64,000 bases of DNA from Mycobacterium sp. E1747 (GTDB lineage: Bacteria > Actinomycetota > Actinomycetes > Mycobacteriales > Mycobacteriaceae), in the NCBI RefSeq assembly GCF_001667775.1, contig NZ_LZJI01000047.1, positions 50,076-114,075 of the forward strand, read 5' to 3'. The first letter of the stretch is position 1. The number at the start of each line of letters is the position of its first letter. Position numbers and translations under genes: made by a program. Of the stretch, positions 34,834 through 45,913 are shown piece after piece. Under the pieces are notes generated by a model. It saw only the letters and a program-made list of their open reading frames with translations. It did no database searches and was not told the DNA's origin.

Positions 34834-37766
34834 GCGACCACGAACAGCCGCGGGCGCGCGTCCCGCGCACCATCCGCCGACTCGCACTGCCCGTCCTGCT
34901 GTTCTGGGTGGCGCTGGCCGCGATCACCAACATCGCGGTGCCGCAACTGGAAGAGGTTGGCAAGACCCACAATGTGGCGCTGAACTCGCCGGACGCCCCT
35001 TCGCTCAAAGCCATCAAGCGCATCGGCGAGAAATTCGGCGAGTTCGACACCGACAGCTCGGCCATGATCGTGCTGGAAGGCGACAAGCCACTCGGCGCGG
35101 ACGCGCACCGCTTCTACGACGAGCTGATCCACCGGCTCGAGCAGGACAAGAAGCACGTCGAGCACGTCCAGGACTACTGGGGCGACACCCTGACCGCGGC
35201 GGGGTCGCAAAGCAGCGACGGCAAGGCCGCTTACGTTCAGGTGAACCTCGCCGGTAATCAGGGCTCGGCGTTGGCGAACGAGGGCGTCGGTGCGCTACGT
35301 GACATCGTCGATCGCATCAAGCCGCCGCCGGGCGTCAAGGTCTACGTGACCGGTGCGGCGCCGTTGATATCCGACCAGTTCGACGTCGGCAGCAAGGGAA
35401 CCGCGAAGGTCACCGCGATCACGATCGGCATGATCGCCCTGATGCTGTTCTTCGTGTACCGCTCGGTGCTCACCACGCTGCTGGTGCTCGCCACGGTCCT
35501 GATCGAAATGTCGGCCGCCCGAGGCCTTGTCGCATTCCTCGGCAACGCCGGGGTCATCGGCTTGTCGACGTATGCGACGAATCTGTTGACGCTTCTGGTG
35601 GTCGCCGCGGGCACCGACTACGCGATATTTTTCGTGGGCCGCTACCAGGAAGCGCGCGGAACCGGGGAAGACCGCGAAAAGGCTTTCTACACCATGTATC
35701 ACGGCACGGCGCATATCGTGCTGGGTTCGGGGCTGACGGTGGCCGGCGCGGTGGCCTGCCTGAGCTTCACCCGGCTGCCTTACTTCCAGAGTCTGGGCAT
35801 TCCGGCCGCATTGGGCATCCTCGTCGCGTTGTTCGCGGCCCTCACCCTGGGGCCTGCGATCCTCACCCTGGGCGCCAAGGTGGGCATCTTCGACCCCAAG
35901 CGCGCGGTCAGAACCCGTGGCTGGCGGCGGATCGGCACCGCCATCGTCCGCTGGCCCGGAGCCGTCCTTGCCGCGGCGTGCGCGCTGGCCCTGGTGGGCC
36001 TGATCGCCCTGCCCGGCTACAAGACCAGTTACGACACCCGTCCCTACATGCCGGCCAGCGCTCCGGCCAATGTCGGCTACACCGCCGCCGAGAAGCATTT
36101 CTCGCGCGCCCGGCTGGAGCCCGAACTGCTCATGGTTGAAACCGATCACGACATGCGCAACCCGGAGAGCATGCTCATCCTGGACAAGGTGGCCAAGGCG
36201 GTATTTCACGTTCCCGGCGTCGCGCAGGTGCAGACCATCACCCGCCCCTTGGGCACCCCGCTGGTCCATAGTTCGCTCGCATTCGTGGTCAGCAATTCCA
36301 GCGCGGCGCAGCAGGAAAACCTGACCTACCAACAGGATCGGGCCAACGATGCCCTCAAACAGGCCAACGAGCTGAACAAGACCATCGACATCCTCAAGCA
36401 GCAATACGTATTGCAACAGCAGCTCGCCGGCACCACCCACGACGAGACCCAGAGCTTCCACGACACGCTCGGCACGATCCAGGACCTGCGCGACAAGGTC
36501 GCGTATTTCGACGACTTCTTCCGCCCTGTTCGCAGCTACTTCTATTGGGAGAGGCATTGCTACGACATTCCGATCTGCTTCGCGTTCAGGTCGCTGTTCG
36601 ACGCGCTCGACGGAATTGATCAGCTCACCGAGAAGTTCGAGAACCTGACGGCGTCACTCGACAAACTCGACGCGCTGCAGCCGAAACTCGTGACGCTGAT
36701 ACCGCCGCAGATCGAGAGTCAACAGACCAATCGCGATCTGACGTTGGCCAATTACGCCACCCTGTCGGGCATTTACGCGCAGACCGCGGCCGCGATCGAC
36801 AATGCGACGGCGCTGGGGCGGGCCTTCGACGCGGCCAAGAACGACGACACCTTCTATTTGCCGCCGGAAGTGTTCAACAATCCCGACTTCAAGCGCGGGC
36901 TCAAACTGTTCCTCTCACCCGACGGCAAGGCCGCCCGCATGATCGTCACGCACGAAGGCGATCCCGCAACGCCCCAAGGTATTTCGCACATCGACCCGAT
37001 GGCCAAAGCGGCGCATGAAGCCCTGAAGGGCACGCCGATGGCGGACGCGGGAATCTATCTCGGCGGGACCGCCGCGACCTATAAGGACATCCAAGATGGC
37101 GCCAAGTACGACCTGATGATCGTCGCGTTCGCGGCGCTGAGTTTGATTCTGCTGATCATGATGATCATCACGCGCAGCCTGATCGCCGCACTGGTCATCG
37201 TGGGCACCGTCGCCTTGTCGCTGGGCGCCTCGTTCGGGCTCTCGGTCCTGGTCTGGCAGTACCTCCTCGGTATTCAGCTGTACTGGGTGGTGCTCGCGCT
37301 TGCCGTGATCCTGCTTCTCGCAGTGGGATCCGACTACAACCTGCTGTTGATCTCCCGGTTCAAGGAAGAGATTCATGCCGGCTTGAACACCGGCATCATT
37401 CGCGCGATGGCGGGTTCTGGATCGGTGGTCACCTCGGCTGGCATCGTGTTCGCCCTCACCATGTGTGCGTTCGTGTTCAGCGGCTTCCAGGTTCTCGGTC
37501 AGATCGGAACGACGATCGGGCTCGGCTTGCTGTTCGACACGCTGATCGTGCGGTCGTTCATGACGCCTTCTGTCGCAAGGATTCTCGGGCGATGGTTCTG
37601 GTGGCCGCAACGGGTGCGCCCGCGTCCGGCCAGCACCATGCTGCGGCCCTACGGTCCGCGTCCGGCGGTTCGGCAGCTGTTGCTGTGGGACGACGACGAC
37701 CATGCCGTGCTGGTGGGATCGAACTCGCAGGCGGTGCTGTCCGGTTCGGCGTTGGCGACGCACTAG
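34830..37766 (+). CDS. MmpL-family RND transporter
   Basis: The 978-residue inner-membrane exporter is of the MmpL4/MmpL5 type. Twelve predicted membrane helices are arranged in two halves. The proton-relay Asp-Tyr pairs are visible in [14 protein letters not shown] (about residue 263) and [13 protein letters not shown] (about 833). A large periplasmic loop (about 400-750) contains a Gln/Leu-rich coiled-coil part and the Cys pair HCYDIPICF. The cargo could be a siderophore, lipid or drug. It is regulated together with mmpS, probably by the upstream TetR. Its stop shares CTAG with the convergent ACT gene. Confidence 0.93.
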   Translation: MSDHEQPRARVPRTIRRLALPVLLFWVALAAITNIAVPQLEEVGKTHNVALNSPDAPSLKAIKRIGEKFGEFDTDSSAMIVLEGDKPLGADAHRFYDELIHRLEQDKKHVEHVQDYWGDTLTAAGSQSSDGKAAYVQVNLAGNQGSALANEGVGALRDIVDRIKPPPGVKVYVTGAAPLISDQFDVGSKGTAKVTAITIGMIALMLFFVYRSVLTTLLVLATVLIEMSAARGLVAFLGNAGVIGLSTYATNLLTLLVVAAGTDYAIFFVGRYQEARGTGEDREKAFYTMYHGTAHIVLGSGLTVAGAVACLSFTRLPYFQSLGIPAALGILVALFAALTLGPAILTLGAKVGIFDPKRAVRTRGWRRIGTAIVRWPGAVLAAACALALVGLIALPGYKTSYDTRPYMPASAPANVGYTAAEKHFSRARLEPELLMVETDHDMRNPESMLILDKVAKAVFHVPGVAQVQTITRPLGTPLVHSSLAFVVSNSSAAQQENLTYQQDRANDALKQANELNKTIDILKQQYVLQQQLAGTTHDETQSFHDTLGTIQDLRDKVAYFDDFFRPVRSYFYWERHCYDIPICFAFRSLFDALDGIDQLTEKFENLTASLDKLDALQPKLVTLIPPQIESQQTNRDLTLANYATLSGIYAQTAAAIDNATALGRAFDAAKNDDTFYLPPEVFNNPDFKRGLKLFLSPDGKAARMIVTHEGDPATPQGISHIDPMAKAAHEALKGTPMADAGIYLGGTAATYKDIQDGAKYDLMIVAFAALSLILLIMMIITRSLIAALVIVGTVALSLGASFGLSVLVWQYLLGIQLYWVVLALAVILLLAVGSDYNLLLISRFKEEIHAGLNTGIIRAMAGSGSVVTSAGIVFALTMCAFVFSGFQVLGQIGTTIGLGLLFDTLIVRSFMTPSVARILGRWFWWPQRVRPRPASTMLRPYGPRPAVRQLLLWDDDDHAVLVGSNSQAVLSGSALATH

Positions 37767-38419
37767 CGCAGCATGGTGGCGACGATCCCGGCCAGATAGC
37801 CCAGGCGAGCCACTTCCGACGGCCGGAACTCCGGGCCCGGGCGGCCCAACACCACCGCGGTGTGCGGGTCGCCCAACGGGGCGGCGACCATCGTGGTGTC
37901 CATGTCGCGCCAGGCCTGCGGAACCCAATCGCCCGCGCTGTCCAGCGTCACGGCCCGCTCGATCGGCAACCACGGGGCCGAATCCGCCCGCGTCTCCGGC
38001 GTACCCGGGCTCGCGGCCAGCCGCTCCAACCCGTCGCCCGCACTGCGCACCACGGTGCACCAACTCACCCGCAGTACCCGGGGCGCCTCGTCGGCCAGCA
38101 CCTGCACCCGGTGCGCGTTGTCGCCGGCCGCGGCGACGTGGTCGAGCAACTCCAGCTCGCGATGCGCTTCCAGCAGCCCGGTGTGCGGGCGCACGCTGTC
38201 CACCCGAACACCGTTGAGCGATTCCGCCGCGGTGATCAGCGTGTCCGGCATCGCCCCGGGCGGCAGTTCGATCACCAGGTCGTCGATCGCATACCCCGAG
38301 CTGCGCTCGACCACGTCGAGCGACAAGATGTCGGCGCCGACCGAACCAAGCGCGACGGCCAGCGAGCCCAGGCTGCCCGGGCGGTCGACCAGTTCGATGC
38401 GCAACAGATACGACGGCAC
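37763..38419 (-). CDS. ACT-domain protein (Rv3013 homologue)
   Basis: The 218-residue protein equals the M. tuberculosis Rv3013 length if the GTG at 38419 is used. An N-terminal ACT domain (residues 3-75) begins [34 protein letters not shown]. The C-terminal half has a GAF-like feel ([20 protein letters not shown]) but is not assigned. ACT domains bind amino acids; the effector is unknown. The stop overlaps mmpL in CTAG. Confidence 0.82.
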   Translation of the reverse strand: MPSYLLRIELVDRPGSLGSLAVALGSVGADILSLDVVERSSGYAIDDLVIELPPGAMPDTLITAAESLNGVRVDSVRPHTGLLEAHRELELLDHVAAAGDNAHRVQVLADEAPRVLRVSWCTVVRSAGDGLERLAASPGTPETRADSAPWLPIERAVTLDSAGDWVPQAWRDMDTTMVAAPLGDPHTAVVLGRPGPEFRPSEVARLGYLAGIVATMLR

Positions 38420-38563
38420 GGCCAACACTGTTACACAGCGATGCGTGCACTGCATTTCTGCGGACGACCGGTGACCCTGACCGGCTCCCGAGTGTGCGGC
38501 TACCCGCACGCTCGCGGTTCCCGCCCCGCGCGCCGCGTCGTCGCCCGACTAGGCTTTCCTGTC

Positions 38564-38863
38564 GTGTCTCAGATCTCCCGCGACGAGGTGGCGCACCTGG
38601 CCCGGCTGTCCCGGCTCGCGCTGACCGACAGCGAGCTCGACAGCTTCGCCGGCCAGCTCGACGCCATCCTGACCCACGTGAGCCAGGTGCAGGCCGTCGA
38701 CGTCACCGGCGTCGAAGCGACCGGCAACCCGCTCAAGGACGTGAACGTCACCCGCCCGGACGAGCCGACCCCGTGCCTGACCCAGTCCGAGGCGCTGGCC
38801 CAGGCGCCCGAGGCCGCCGATGGCCGCTTCGCGGTGCCGCAGATCCTGGGGGACAGCGAATGA
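38564..38863 (+). CDS. gatC: Asp/Glu-tRNA amidotransferase subunit GatC
   Basis: The 99-residue subunit stabilises GatA and GatB in the enzyme that amidates misacylated Glu-tRNA(Gln) and Asp-tRNA(Asn). It begins [24 protein letters not shown] and ends with the R/P-rich [11 protein letters not shown] segment that wraps GatA. The GTG start gives exactly the M. tuberculosis length. It overlaps gatA by 4 nt. Confidence 0.94.
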   Translation: MSQISRDEVAHLARLSRLALTDSELDSFAGQLDAILTHVSQVQAVDVTGVEATGNPLKDVNVTRPDEPTPCLTQSEALAQAPEAADGRFAVPQILGDSE

Positions 38864-40341
38864 ACGAGATCATCCGGTCCGACGCCGCCACGCTGGCGGC
38901 CCGGATCGCCGCCAGGGAGCTGTCGTCGGTCGAGGTCACCCGGGCCTGCCTGGACCAGATCTCCGCGACCGACGACCGTTACCACGCCTTCCTGCATGTG
39001 GCCACCGACGAGGCGCTTGCCGCCGCAGCGGCCATCGACGAGGCGGTGGCCGCGGGCGAGCCCCTGCCGTCGCCGCTGGCAGGGGTGCCGCTGGCGCTCA
39101 AGGACGTCTTCACCACCGTCGACATGCCCACCACCTGCGGCTCCAAGATCCTCGAGGGCTGGCGTTCTCCCTACGACGCCACCGTCACCACGCGGTTGCG
39201 CGCCGCGGGCATCCCGATCCTGGGCAAGACCAACATGGACGAGTTCGCGATGGGCAGCTCGACGGAGAACTCCGCCTACGGCCCCACCCGTAACCCGTGG
39301 AACCTCGACCGGGTGCCCGGTGGCTCCGGCGGCGGCAGCGCGGCGGCTCTGGCCGCTTTCCAGGCGCCGCTGGCGATCGGGTCCGACACCGGGGGCTCCA
39401 TCCGGCAGCCTGCGGCGCTGACCGCGACGGTCGGCGTCAAACCGACCTACGGCACCGTGTCGCGCTACGGGCTGGTGGCGTGCGCGTCGTCGCTGGATCA
39501 GGGCGGCCCGTGCGCGCGCACGGTGCTGGACACCGCCCTGCTGCACCACGTGATCGCCGGGCACGACGCCCGCGACTCCACGTCCGTCGAGGCGGCGATA
39601 CCCGATGTCGTCGGCGCCGCCAAAGCCGGCGCGGCCGGTGACCTCAGGGGCGTGCGCGTCGGAGTCGTGCAGCAGCTGCGCGGCGACGGCTACCAGCCGG
39701 GGGTGCTGTCCTCGTTCGAGGCCGCGGTGGGACGGTTGACCGAGCTGGGCGCCGAAGTGACCGAAGTCGACTGCCCGCACTTCGAATACGCGCTGGCCGC
39801 CTACTACCTGATCTTGCCTTCGGAGGTGTCGAGCAACCTGGCTCGCTTCGACGCGATGCGCTACGGGCTGCGGGTCGGCGACGACGGGACCCACAGCGCC
39901 GAGGAGGTGATGGCGCTGACCCGGGCCGCCGGTTTCGGTCCGGAAGTCAAGCGGCGCATCATGATCGGCACCTACGCGCTCTCGGCCGGTTACTACGACG
40001 CCTATTACAACCAGGCGCAGAAGGTGCGCACGCTGATCGCCCGCGACCTGGACCGGGCGTACGAGTCGGCTGATGTGGTGGTGTCACCGGCGACCCCGAC
40101 CACCGCCTTCCCGCTGGGGGAGAAGGTGGACGATCCGCTGGCGATGTATCTGTTCGACCTGTGCACGCTGCCGCTGAACCTGGCCGGCCACTGCGGCATG
40201 TCGGTGCCCGCGGGGCTGTCACCCGATGACGGACTGCCGGTCGGGCTGCAGATCATGGCGCCGGCGCTGGCCGACGACCGCCTCTACCGGGTGGGCGCCG
40301 CCTACGAGGTGGCGCGCGGCCCGCTGCCGAGTGCCATCTAA
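38860..40341 (+). CDS. gatA: Asp/Glu-tRNA amidotransferase subunit GatA
   Basis: The 493-residue amidase-signature subunit releases ammonia from glutamine. The catalytic triad is visible as K in ALKDVF, the cis-Ser in TGGSIRQPA and the nucleophile Ser a few residues on in the glycine/serine-rich core around [13 protein letters not shown]. It overlaps gatC by 4 nt; gatB is 2.6 kb downstream after pfkA and a MinD-like gene. Confidence 0.96.
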   Translation: MNEIIRSDAATLAARIAARELSSVEVTRACLDQISATDDRYHAFLHVATDEALAAAAAIDEAVAAGEPLPSPLAGVPLALKDVFTTVDMPTTCGSKILEGWRSPYDATVTTRLRAAGIPILGKTNMDEFAMGSSTENSAYGPTRNPWNLDRVPGGSGGGSAAALAAFQAPLAIGSDTGGSIRQPAALTATVGVKPTYGTVSRYGLVACASSLDQGGPCARTVLDTALLHHVIAGHDARDSTSVEAAIPDVVGAAKAGAAGDLRGVRVGVVQQLRGDGYQPGVLSSFEAAVGRLTELGAEVTEVDCPHFEYALAAYYLILPSEVSSNLARFDAMRYGLRVGDDGTHSAEEVMALTRAAGFGPEVKRRIMIGTYALSAGYYDAYYNQAQKVRTLIARDLDRAYESADVVVSPATPTTAFPLGEKVDDPLAMYLFDLCTLPLNLAGHCGMSVPAGLSPDDGLPVGLQIMAPALADDRLYRVGAAYEVARGPLPSAI

Positions 40342-40461
40342 CACCCAGCTGGTGTACCCGCCCGCTTGCGGGGAAACGCAAAACCGCATCTTTTTCCGCA
40401 CTTCGGTGCGATTCTGCGTCTGCCCGCGCCATCTAGCTGGGCCGCAGGGCAAGATAAGGGC

Positions 40462-41493
40462 ATGCGGATCGGAGTTCTCACTGGAGGTGGTGACTGCCCG
40501 GGGCTGAACGCCGTCATCCGGGCCGTGGTGCGCACCTGCGACGCCCGGTACGGCTCGTCGGTGGTCGGCTTCCAGGACGGGTGGCGCGGCTTGCTGGAAA
40601 ATCGGCGCATTCAGCTGCAGAACGACGACCGCAATGACCGGCTCTTGGCCAAGGGCGGCACCATGCTGGGGACCGCCCGGGTGCATCCGGACAAACTGCG
40701 GGCCGGGCTGGACCAGATCAAGCAGACGCTGGACGACAACGGTATCGACGCGCTGATCCCGATCGGCGGGGAGGGCACCCTGACCGCCGCGCACTGGCTG
40801 TCGGAGGAGAACGTTCCCGTCGTCGGCGTGCCGAAGACCATCGACAACGACATCGATTGCACCGACGTCACTTTCGGCCACGACACCGCGCTCACCGTCG
40901 CCACCGAGGCCATCGACCGGCTGCACAGCACCGCGGAATCCCACCAGCGGGTGATGCTGGTGGAGGTGATGGGCAGGCATGCCGGCTGGATCGCGCTCAA
41001 CGCCGGACTGGCGTCGGGCGCGCACATGACACTGATTCCCGAGCAACCCTTCGACGTCGAAGAGGTTTGCCGGCTGGTGAAACGCCGGTTTCAGCGCGGA
41101 GATTCGCACTTCATTTGCGTGGTCGCCGAGGGCGCGAAACCCATCCCAGGCTCAATCTCGTTGCGCGAGGGCGGGCTTGACGAGTTCGGCCATGAGCGTT
41201 TCACCGGCGTCGCGGCCCAATTGGCCGTCGAGGTGGAAAAGCGGATCAATAAGGAAGTCCGCGTGACCGTGCTGGGCCACGTCCAGCGCGGCGGTACTCC
41301 GACCGCCTATGACCGGGTGCTGGCCACGCGGTTCGGCGTCAACGCCGCAGACGCCGCACACGCGGGCGAATACGGCCAGATGGTGTCGCTGCGAGGGCAG
41401 GACATCGGCCGCGTGCCGTTGGCCGATGCCGTACGCCAACTCAAGCTGGTGCCCGAAAGTCGCTACGACGACGCCGCCGCCTTCTTCGGCTGA
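40462..41493 (+). CDS. pfkA: 6-phosphofructokinase
   Basis: The 343-residue PfkA catalyses the committed step of glycolysis. ATP loop: [19 protein letters not shown] at the N-terminus. The substrate region is [16 protein letters not shown], then [11 protein letters not shown] and the C-terminal [16 protein letters not shown]. The TIDNDI and DVTFG details suggest the group including pyrophosphate- or ATP-dependent actinobacterial enzymes; the M. tuberculosis homologue uses ATP. I chose the ATG at 40462. Confidence 0.95.
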   Translation: MRIGVLTGGGDCPGLNAVIRAVVRTCDARYGSSVVGFQDGWRGLLENRRIQLQNDDRNDRLLAKGGTMLGTARVHPDKLRAGLDQIKQTLDDNGIDALIPIGGEGTLTAAHWLSEENVPVVGVPKTIDNDIDCTDVTFGHDTALTVATEAIDRLHSTAESHQRVMLVEVMGRHAGWIALNAGLASGAHMTLIPEQPFDVEEVCRLVKRRFQRGDSHFICVVAEGAKPIPGSISLREGGLDEFGHERFTGVAAQLAVEVEKRINKEVRVTVLGHVQRGGTPTAYDRVLATRFGVNAADAAHAGEYGQMVSLRGQDIGRVPLADAVRQLKLVPESRYDDAAAFFG

Positions 41494-41632
41494 TCCCCCG
41501 CAAACGGCGGGCGGCCCTGACGTGACCCTGACCTGACGACGGCCTGAATTTGCCCGCCGGTTGACCAACTCCGGGCGCGTTTGCCCAAAATCCGTGGTTT
41601 CCGGACCGGTTCCTAGCGGTTATACCCCCAAA

Positions 41633-42826
41633 GTGAGCAACCGCGGTTCGATTCGCGGAGCCGTTCAGCACCCCGCGGCGACGGCGGGGCCAGTGGGCCC
41701 GCCGGTCCGTCCGTCGCGTCCGCCCGCGTGGCGCATCGAGGCCGATCCGGCGGCCACCACGGCGCCCCAAGCCCATCCATCGGACCCGGCCATCCGTCGT
41801 CCGCCGTTCAGGCCGCCACCGCCCGTACCCGCCCCGGCGGGACGGGGCCCCTCGCTGCGACGGCCGGCGCGACCGCCGGGCGGGACGGCGCTGGACGGGC
41901 TCGACCAGCAAGAGCCCGACGGCTCCCCCCGGTTTAGCTGGCGAGAAGTGGTCCATCGCCTGACTGGCGTCGATCTGGGCCCCGGCAAAGACGCGCGGTA
42001 CAAAGAGGAGCTGCGCAACCGCATCCGCGCGGAGGTGGGCGGAGCATTTCCCATCGCCGTTCTCAACCTCAAGGGCGGCGTCGGCAAGACCGCGGTCGTG
42101 GAGGCGCTGGGGTCGACATTCGCCGACGTGCGCCACGACCGGATCGTCGCCGTCGACGTGGACGCCGGCGACCTGGCCGAGCGCCACGGCAAGCCCAACG
42201 CGCTGGGAATGGCCGAGCTGCTCGCCGACGACACGATCACGAGTTACGCAGACGTGCGGGCGCACACCTACATGAATAACTTCGGCCTCGAAGTGCTCGC
42301 ATTGCCCGATTACGCGCACACCGACTGGCGGCTCGAGCGCCACGACGCTGTCAAGGCGTTTTCGATCCTGCGCAACCACTATTCGGTGGTGTTGGTGGAC
42401 TGCGCGAAGGCGCTCAATTCGGGTGTGATGGACGCGGTGCTGCGCGAGGCGCTGGCGCTGGTCGTGGTAACCAGTACGTCCATCGACGCGATTCGGAAGA
42501 CCGCCACCACTCTGGATTGGTTGGCGAACAACGCCTATCAATGGCTGGTGCAGTCGACGGTATTGGCGATCAACCACGTCGAACCGGCCAAGGTGGAACT
42601 GCTGGCCGCCAACGAGCTCGACCGATTGTCCGCGCGCGTCGGCGCAACGGTGGTGCTGCCGTTCGATCGGCACATCCATAGCGGGAACCAGATCGAGCTG
42701 GATCGATTGAACAAGGAGAGCCGGCGAAGTTACCTCGAGATGGCGGCCGTGCTGGCCGACATGTTCCCCGTCAGGGGCGGGGAGCCCAACCGGCGCCCCG
42801 TGCCGCGCTCGCCGCACTGGCCCTGA
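41633..42826 (+). CDS. MinD/ParA-like P-loop ATPase with a Pro-rich N-terminus
   Basis: The 397-residue protein starts with about 95 residues rich in Pro, Arg and Ala, followed by a short helical linker (FSWREVVHRLTGVDLGPGKD) and an ATPase with the deviant Walker A LNLKGGVGKT (residues 144-153), then VAVDVDAGDLAERHG and VLVDCAKALNSGVMDAVL. This layout resembles the ESX-associated and other mycobacterial MinD-like ATPases. Here it is not beside ESX genes. I chose the GTG at 41633; a TTG at 41561 would extend it by 24 residues. It has no counterpart between pfkA and gatB in M. tuberculosis. Confidence 0.82.
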   Translation: MSNRGSIRGAVQHPAATAGPVGPPVRPSRPPAWRIEADPAATTAPQAHPSDPAIRRPPFRPPPPVPAPAGRGPSLRRPARPPGGTALDGLDQQEPDGSPRFSWREVVHRLTGVDLGPGKDARYKEELRNRIRAEVGGAFPIAVLNLKGGVGKTAVVEALGSTFADVRHDRIVAVDVDAGDLAERHGKPNALGMAELLADDTITSYADVRAHTYMNNFGLEVLALPDYAHTDWRLERHDAVKAFSILRNHYSVVLVDCAKALNSGVMDAVLREALALVVVTSTSIDAIRKTATTLDWLANNAYQWLVQSTVLAINHVEPAKVELLAANELDRLSARVGATVVLPFDRHIHSGNQIELDRLNKESRRSYLEMAAVLADMFPVRGGEPNRRPVPRSPHWP

Positions 42827-42917
42827 TCGCCCGGCGGCGCCGCGCTCGCGGTCACCATGTGCCTGGTGGTGGTGACCCGCTTCGCCCGGCGCCGCCGCGC
42901 TCGCGGTCACCACTACG
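42825..42917. repeat. Interspersed repeat related to the 56-bp VNTR, one full and one partial copy
   Basis: A unit at 42868-42917 (GGTGGTGACCCGC...CACTACG) aligns over about 48 nt with the 56-bp unit at 25033-25413. A shortened second copy (42825-42859) precedes it. The element fills the gap between the MinD-like gene and gatB. Confidence 0.7.
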
Positions 42918-42926
42918 ATCGACGGC

Positions 42927-44438
42927 ATGAGTGTTGCTGCCAGCGCCGATCTCATGGACTACGACGAGGTCATCGCGCGCTTCGACCCGGTACTCGGCCT
43001 CGAGGTGCACGTCGAGCTGTCGACCGTCACCAAAATGTTCTGTGGCTGCTCCACTGCGTTCGGCGCCGAACCCAACACCCAGGTATGCCCCGTGTGCCTC
43101 GGGCTGCCGGGCTCGCTGCCGGTGCTCAACCGCACGGCGGTGGAATCGGCGATCCGAATCGGGCTCGCGCTCAACTGCGAGATCGTGCCCTGGTGCCGCT
43201 TCGCCCGGAAGAACTACTTCTACCCGGACATGCCCAAGAACTACCAGATTTCCCAATACGACGAGCCGATCGCCATCAACGGCTACCTGGAAGCGCCGCT
43301 GGACGACGGCACCACCTGGCGGGTCGAGATCGAGCGTGCGCACATGGAGGAGGACACCGGCAAGCTGACCCACCTGGGCAGCGAGACCGGCCGCATCCAC
43401 GGCGCGACGACCTCGCTGCTCGACTACAACCGGGCCGGTGTACCGCTCATCGAGATCGTCACGAAGCCGATCGTGGGTGCCGGTGAGCGGGCCCCCCAGA
43501 TCGCCCGGGCCTACGTTACGGCATTGCGAGACCTGTTGCGCGCCTTGGGAGTATCCGATGTCAGGATGGACCAGGGATCGATGCGTTGCGATTCCAACGT
43601 CTCGCTGATGCCCAAGGGCGCCGCCGAGTTCGGCACCCGCACCGAGACCAAGAACGTCAACTCGCTGAAAAGCGTTGAGGTTGCGGTGCGTTACGAAATG
43701 CAGCGGCAGGCCGCCGTCCTCGTGTCCGGCGGTCAGATCATCCAGGAGACCAGACACTTTCACGAGGCGGGATACACCAGCCCCGGCCGCGCCAAGGAGA
43801 CCGCCCAGGACTACCGGTATTTTCCCGAGCCCGACCTGGAACCCGTCGCGCCCAGCCGTGAGTGGGTCGAGCAGCTCCGCGAAACGATCCCCGAACTACC
43901 GTGGCTGAGCCGCAAGAGGATTCAGCAGGAGTGGGGCGTATCCGACGAGGTGATGCGCGACCTGGTCAACGCCGGCGCCGTCGACTTGGTCATCGAGACC
44001 GTCAAGCACGGCGCCACCAGCGAGCAGGCGCGGGCCTGGTGGGGAAACTTCCTGGTGCAGAAGGCCAACGAGGCCAACGTCGGCCTGGACGAGCTGGCGA
44101 TCAGCCCGGCTCAGATCGCCGCGGTGATCGCGCTCGTGGACCAGGGCAAGCTGTCCAACAAGCTGGCCCGCCAGGTCGTGGAGGGGGTGCTGGCCGGCGA
44201 GGGTGAGCCCGAGCAGGTGATGACGGCGCGCGGCCTCGAGTTGGTGCGCGACGACTCGGTGACCCAGGCCGCCGTCGACGAGGCGCTGGCCGCCAATCCC
44301 GATGTGGCGGAGAAGATCCGCGGCGGCAAGGTGGCTGCGGCGGGCGCGATCGTCGGCGCGGTGATGAAGGCCACCCGCGGGCAGGCCGACGCGGCCCGGG
44401 TTCGGGAACTGGTGCTGGCGGCCTGCGGCCAGGGGTGA
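42927..44438 (+). CDS. gatB: Asp/Glu-tRNA amidotransferase subunit GatB
   Basis: The 503-residue subunit has an N-terminal kinase-like domain that phosphorylates the misacylated residue, with [20 protein letters not shown] (metal-binding Cys pair followed by CPVCLGLPG), [21 protein letters not shown] and [12 protein letters not shown]-terminal helical YqeY tail binds tRNA. Here it is separated from gatCA by pfkA and an ATPase gene. Confidence 0.96.
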   Translation: MSVAASADLMDYDEVIARFDPVLGLEVHVELSTVTKMFCGCSTAFGAEPNTQVCPVCLGLPGSLPVLNRTAVESAIRIGLALNCEIVPWCRFARKNYFYPDMPKNYQISQYDEPIAINGYLEAPLDDGTTWRVEIERAHMEEDTGKLTHLGSETGRIHGATTSLLDYNRAGVPLIEIVTKPIVGAGERAPQIARAYVTALRDLLRALGVSDVRMDQGSMRCDSNVSLMPKGAAEFGTRTETKNVNSLKSVEVAVRYEMQRQAAVLVSGGQIIQETRHFHEAGYTSPGRAKETAQDYRYFPEPDLEPVAPSREWVEQLRETIPELPWLSRKRIQQEWGVSDEVMRDLVNAGAVDLVIETVKHGATSEQARAWWGNFLVQKANEANVGLDELAISPAQIAAVIALVDQGKLSNKLARQVVEGVLAGEGEPEQVMTARGLELVRDDSVTQAAVDEALAANPDVAEKIRGGKVAAAGAIVGAVMKATRGQADAARVRELVLAACGQG

Positions 44439-44528
44439 GTGCCGACCGGATCGAGAGCGAATGTAGCTACGCGCCAAGCCGATTCGTCGTCGCGAGATTC
44501 GCACTCGATGGGCGGCCCTGAGTAAGAC

Positions 44529-45650
44529 CTAGGTCTTGTCGTCGTTGTTGCGCGGGAAGCCGCCGCCCTGTGGGAACAGCGGGAACACTACGTCGTCTAG
44601 CTTCTCGGCGTCGCCGGCGGTCTTGTTGACGGTTGCGCCCCAGACGTTTCCGTCCGGCGACATCCGCAGCGCCCATGCGTGGGCGTGGGTGTCCTTGCGG
44701 ACCACGTCGGGTTCACCGGTGACCGCACCCGTCGCGGGGGCCAGCCGCACGGCCACCGTCATTTTGGTGTTGATCAGGTTGACCAGCACGGTCCCGTCCA
44801 TCGCCGCGCAGCCGGCCACGCCGGGCTTGTCCGGCCAAGTCCACACCGTGGAGACATCGGAGGTCTTGGTGATGCGCTGCAACCGGTCCGCCGTCGGCGT
44901 GCGGTCGGCGACGTAGAGCGAGCCGTCCACGGGGTCGATGCACAGGCCGCCGCCCGCACCGACGCCCGACAACGCCGTCGTCGGCGGGGCCTGCCCGATG
45001 GTGGTCGGCTGCTCGATGCGAAGCACCTTGCCGGCCAGCGATTTGGGGTCCGCGGCCGCCGCGGGGTTACCCGCATCGCCGGTCATCACGACCAACGTGG
45101 TGGGGCTCGTGAAGATCAGCGCGCCACTGTTCCCGGTGGCGCCCTTGGGGATCCCGGTCAGGATGTCTTTGGGGATGTCGCCGTCGGCCACCCGGATCAC
45201 CCGATTGTCGGTCGGCGTGCTGATGTAGGCGTACATGAGCCGGTCTTGGGTGTAGGTCGGCGACAGCACGATGTCCATCAGGCCGCCGTCGCCGGACGGG
45301 TCGACCGGGATGACCATCTTCACCTTCGGCTCGGCGCTCACCGAGATCTCCTTGACCGCGCCGGTGGTGCGCTCGGCGACGAGCGCGGTTTTGCTGTCGG
45401 GCCCCATGATCAGCCCGCTGGTGCTCTCCAGGCAGCCCTGCATCACGCCTGGAGCCGGGCACGCCTTGGGGAACGGCGTGGGCGGCAGCGGCGGCGGCGG
45501 GGGCGGCGTCGAGCTGGGTTGGGGCTTGAGCTCGGGGTTGGTGGTGAACGGCTGCGACTGGGCGTCGTTGAACCGTGCGCAACCGCTCGCGACCAGCACC
45601 ACCGCGCAAAGCGCGGCGAACCCGCACCGAATCGAGCGCCCTAATCGCAT
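44529..45650 (-). CDS. lppZ: Lipoprotein LppZ (beta-propeller, PQQ/glucose dehydrogenase-like)
   Basis: The 373-residue lipoprotein, exactly the length of Rv3006, has a signal peptide with lipobox VASGC (Cys at about residue 24), a Pro-rich stalk (about 42-62) and a beta-propeller similar to soluble aldose dehydrogenases (GDGGLMDIVLSPTY, MYAYIST, DRLQRI). Metal/PQQ residues of the enzyme family are not obvious. It is anchored outside the membrane, with role unknown. The start is ATG at 45650. Confidence 0.87.
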   Translation of the reverse strand: MRLGRSIRCGFAALCAVVLVASGCARFNDAQSQPFTTNPELKPQPSSTPPPPPPLPPTPFPKACPAPGVMQGCLESTSGLIMGPDSKTALVAERTTGAVKEISVSAEPKVKMVIPVDPSGDGGLMDIVLSPTYTQDRLMYAYISTPTDNRVIRVADGDIPKDILTGIPKGATGNSGALIFTSPTTLVVMTGDAGNPAAAADPKSLAGKVLRIEQPTTIGQAPPTTALSGVGAGGGLCIDPVDGSLYVADRTPTADRLQRITKTSDVSTVWTWPDKPGVAGCAAMDGTVLVNLINTKMTVAVRLAPATGAVTGEPDVVRKDTHAHAWALRMSPDGNVWGATVNKTAGDAEKLDDVVFPLFPQGGGFPRNNDDKT

Positions 45651-45913
45651 GACCGACAGGCTACGGATAGTGCGGCCGCCGCCGCCACACGCATGCGCCT
45701 GCCCGCCTGGCGCGACGCAATCCGGCCGGCTTCTCCCCAGCGGCGAACCGGGCCGGCTCCGCCCCGATTCGCCGGCGTATGGGCCCCTCCGGCTGCCCGC
45801 GGATGGCATTTTCGGGCCGATCCGGGCGCGTTCGGCGGGCAAACCGCCGATTGCCTGGCGAAAGCGCCGCTCAAATCCCCAATTCGGCGCCAAATGCCCT
45901 TACCCTGACACGC

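Noticed and set aside
40391..40410. CGCAC-TTCG-GTGCG hairpin between gatA and pfkA as terminator
   Set aside because: The stem has only 5 bp and no T-run follows on the plus strand; the T-run lies upstream, so it is not a convincing terminator.
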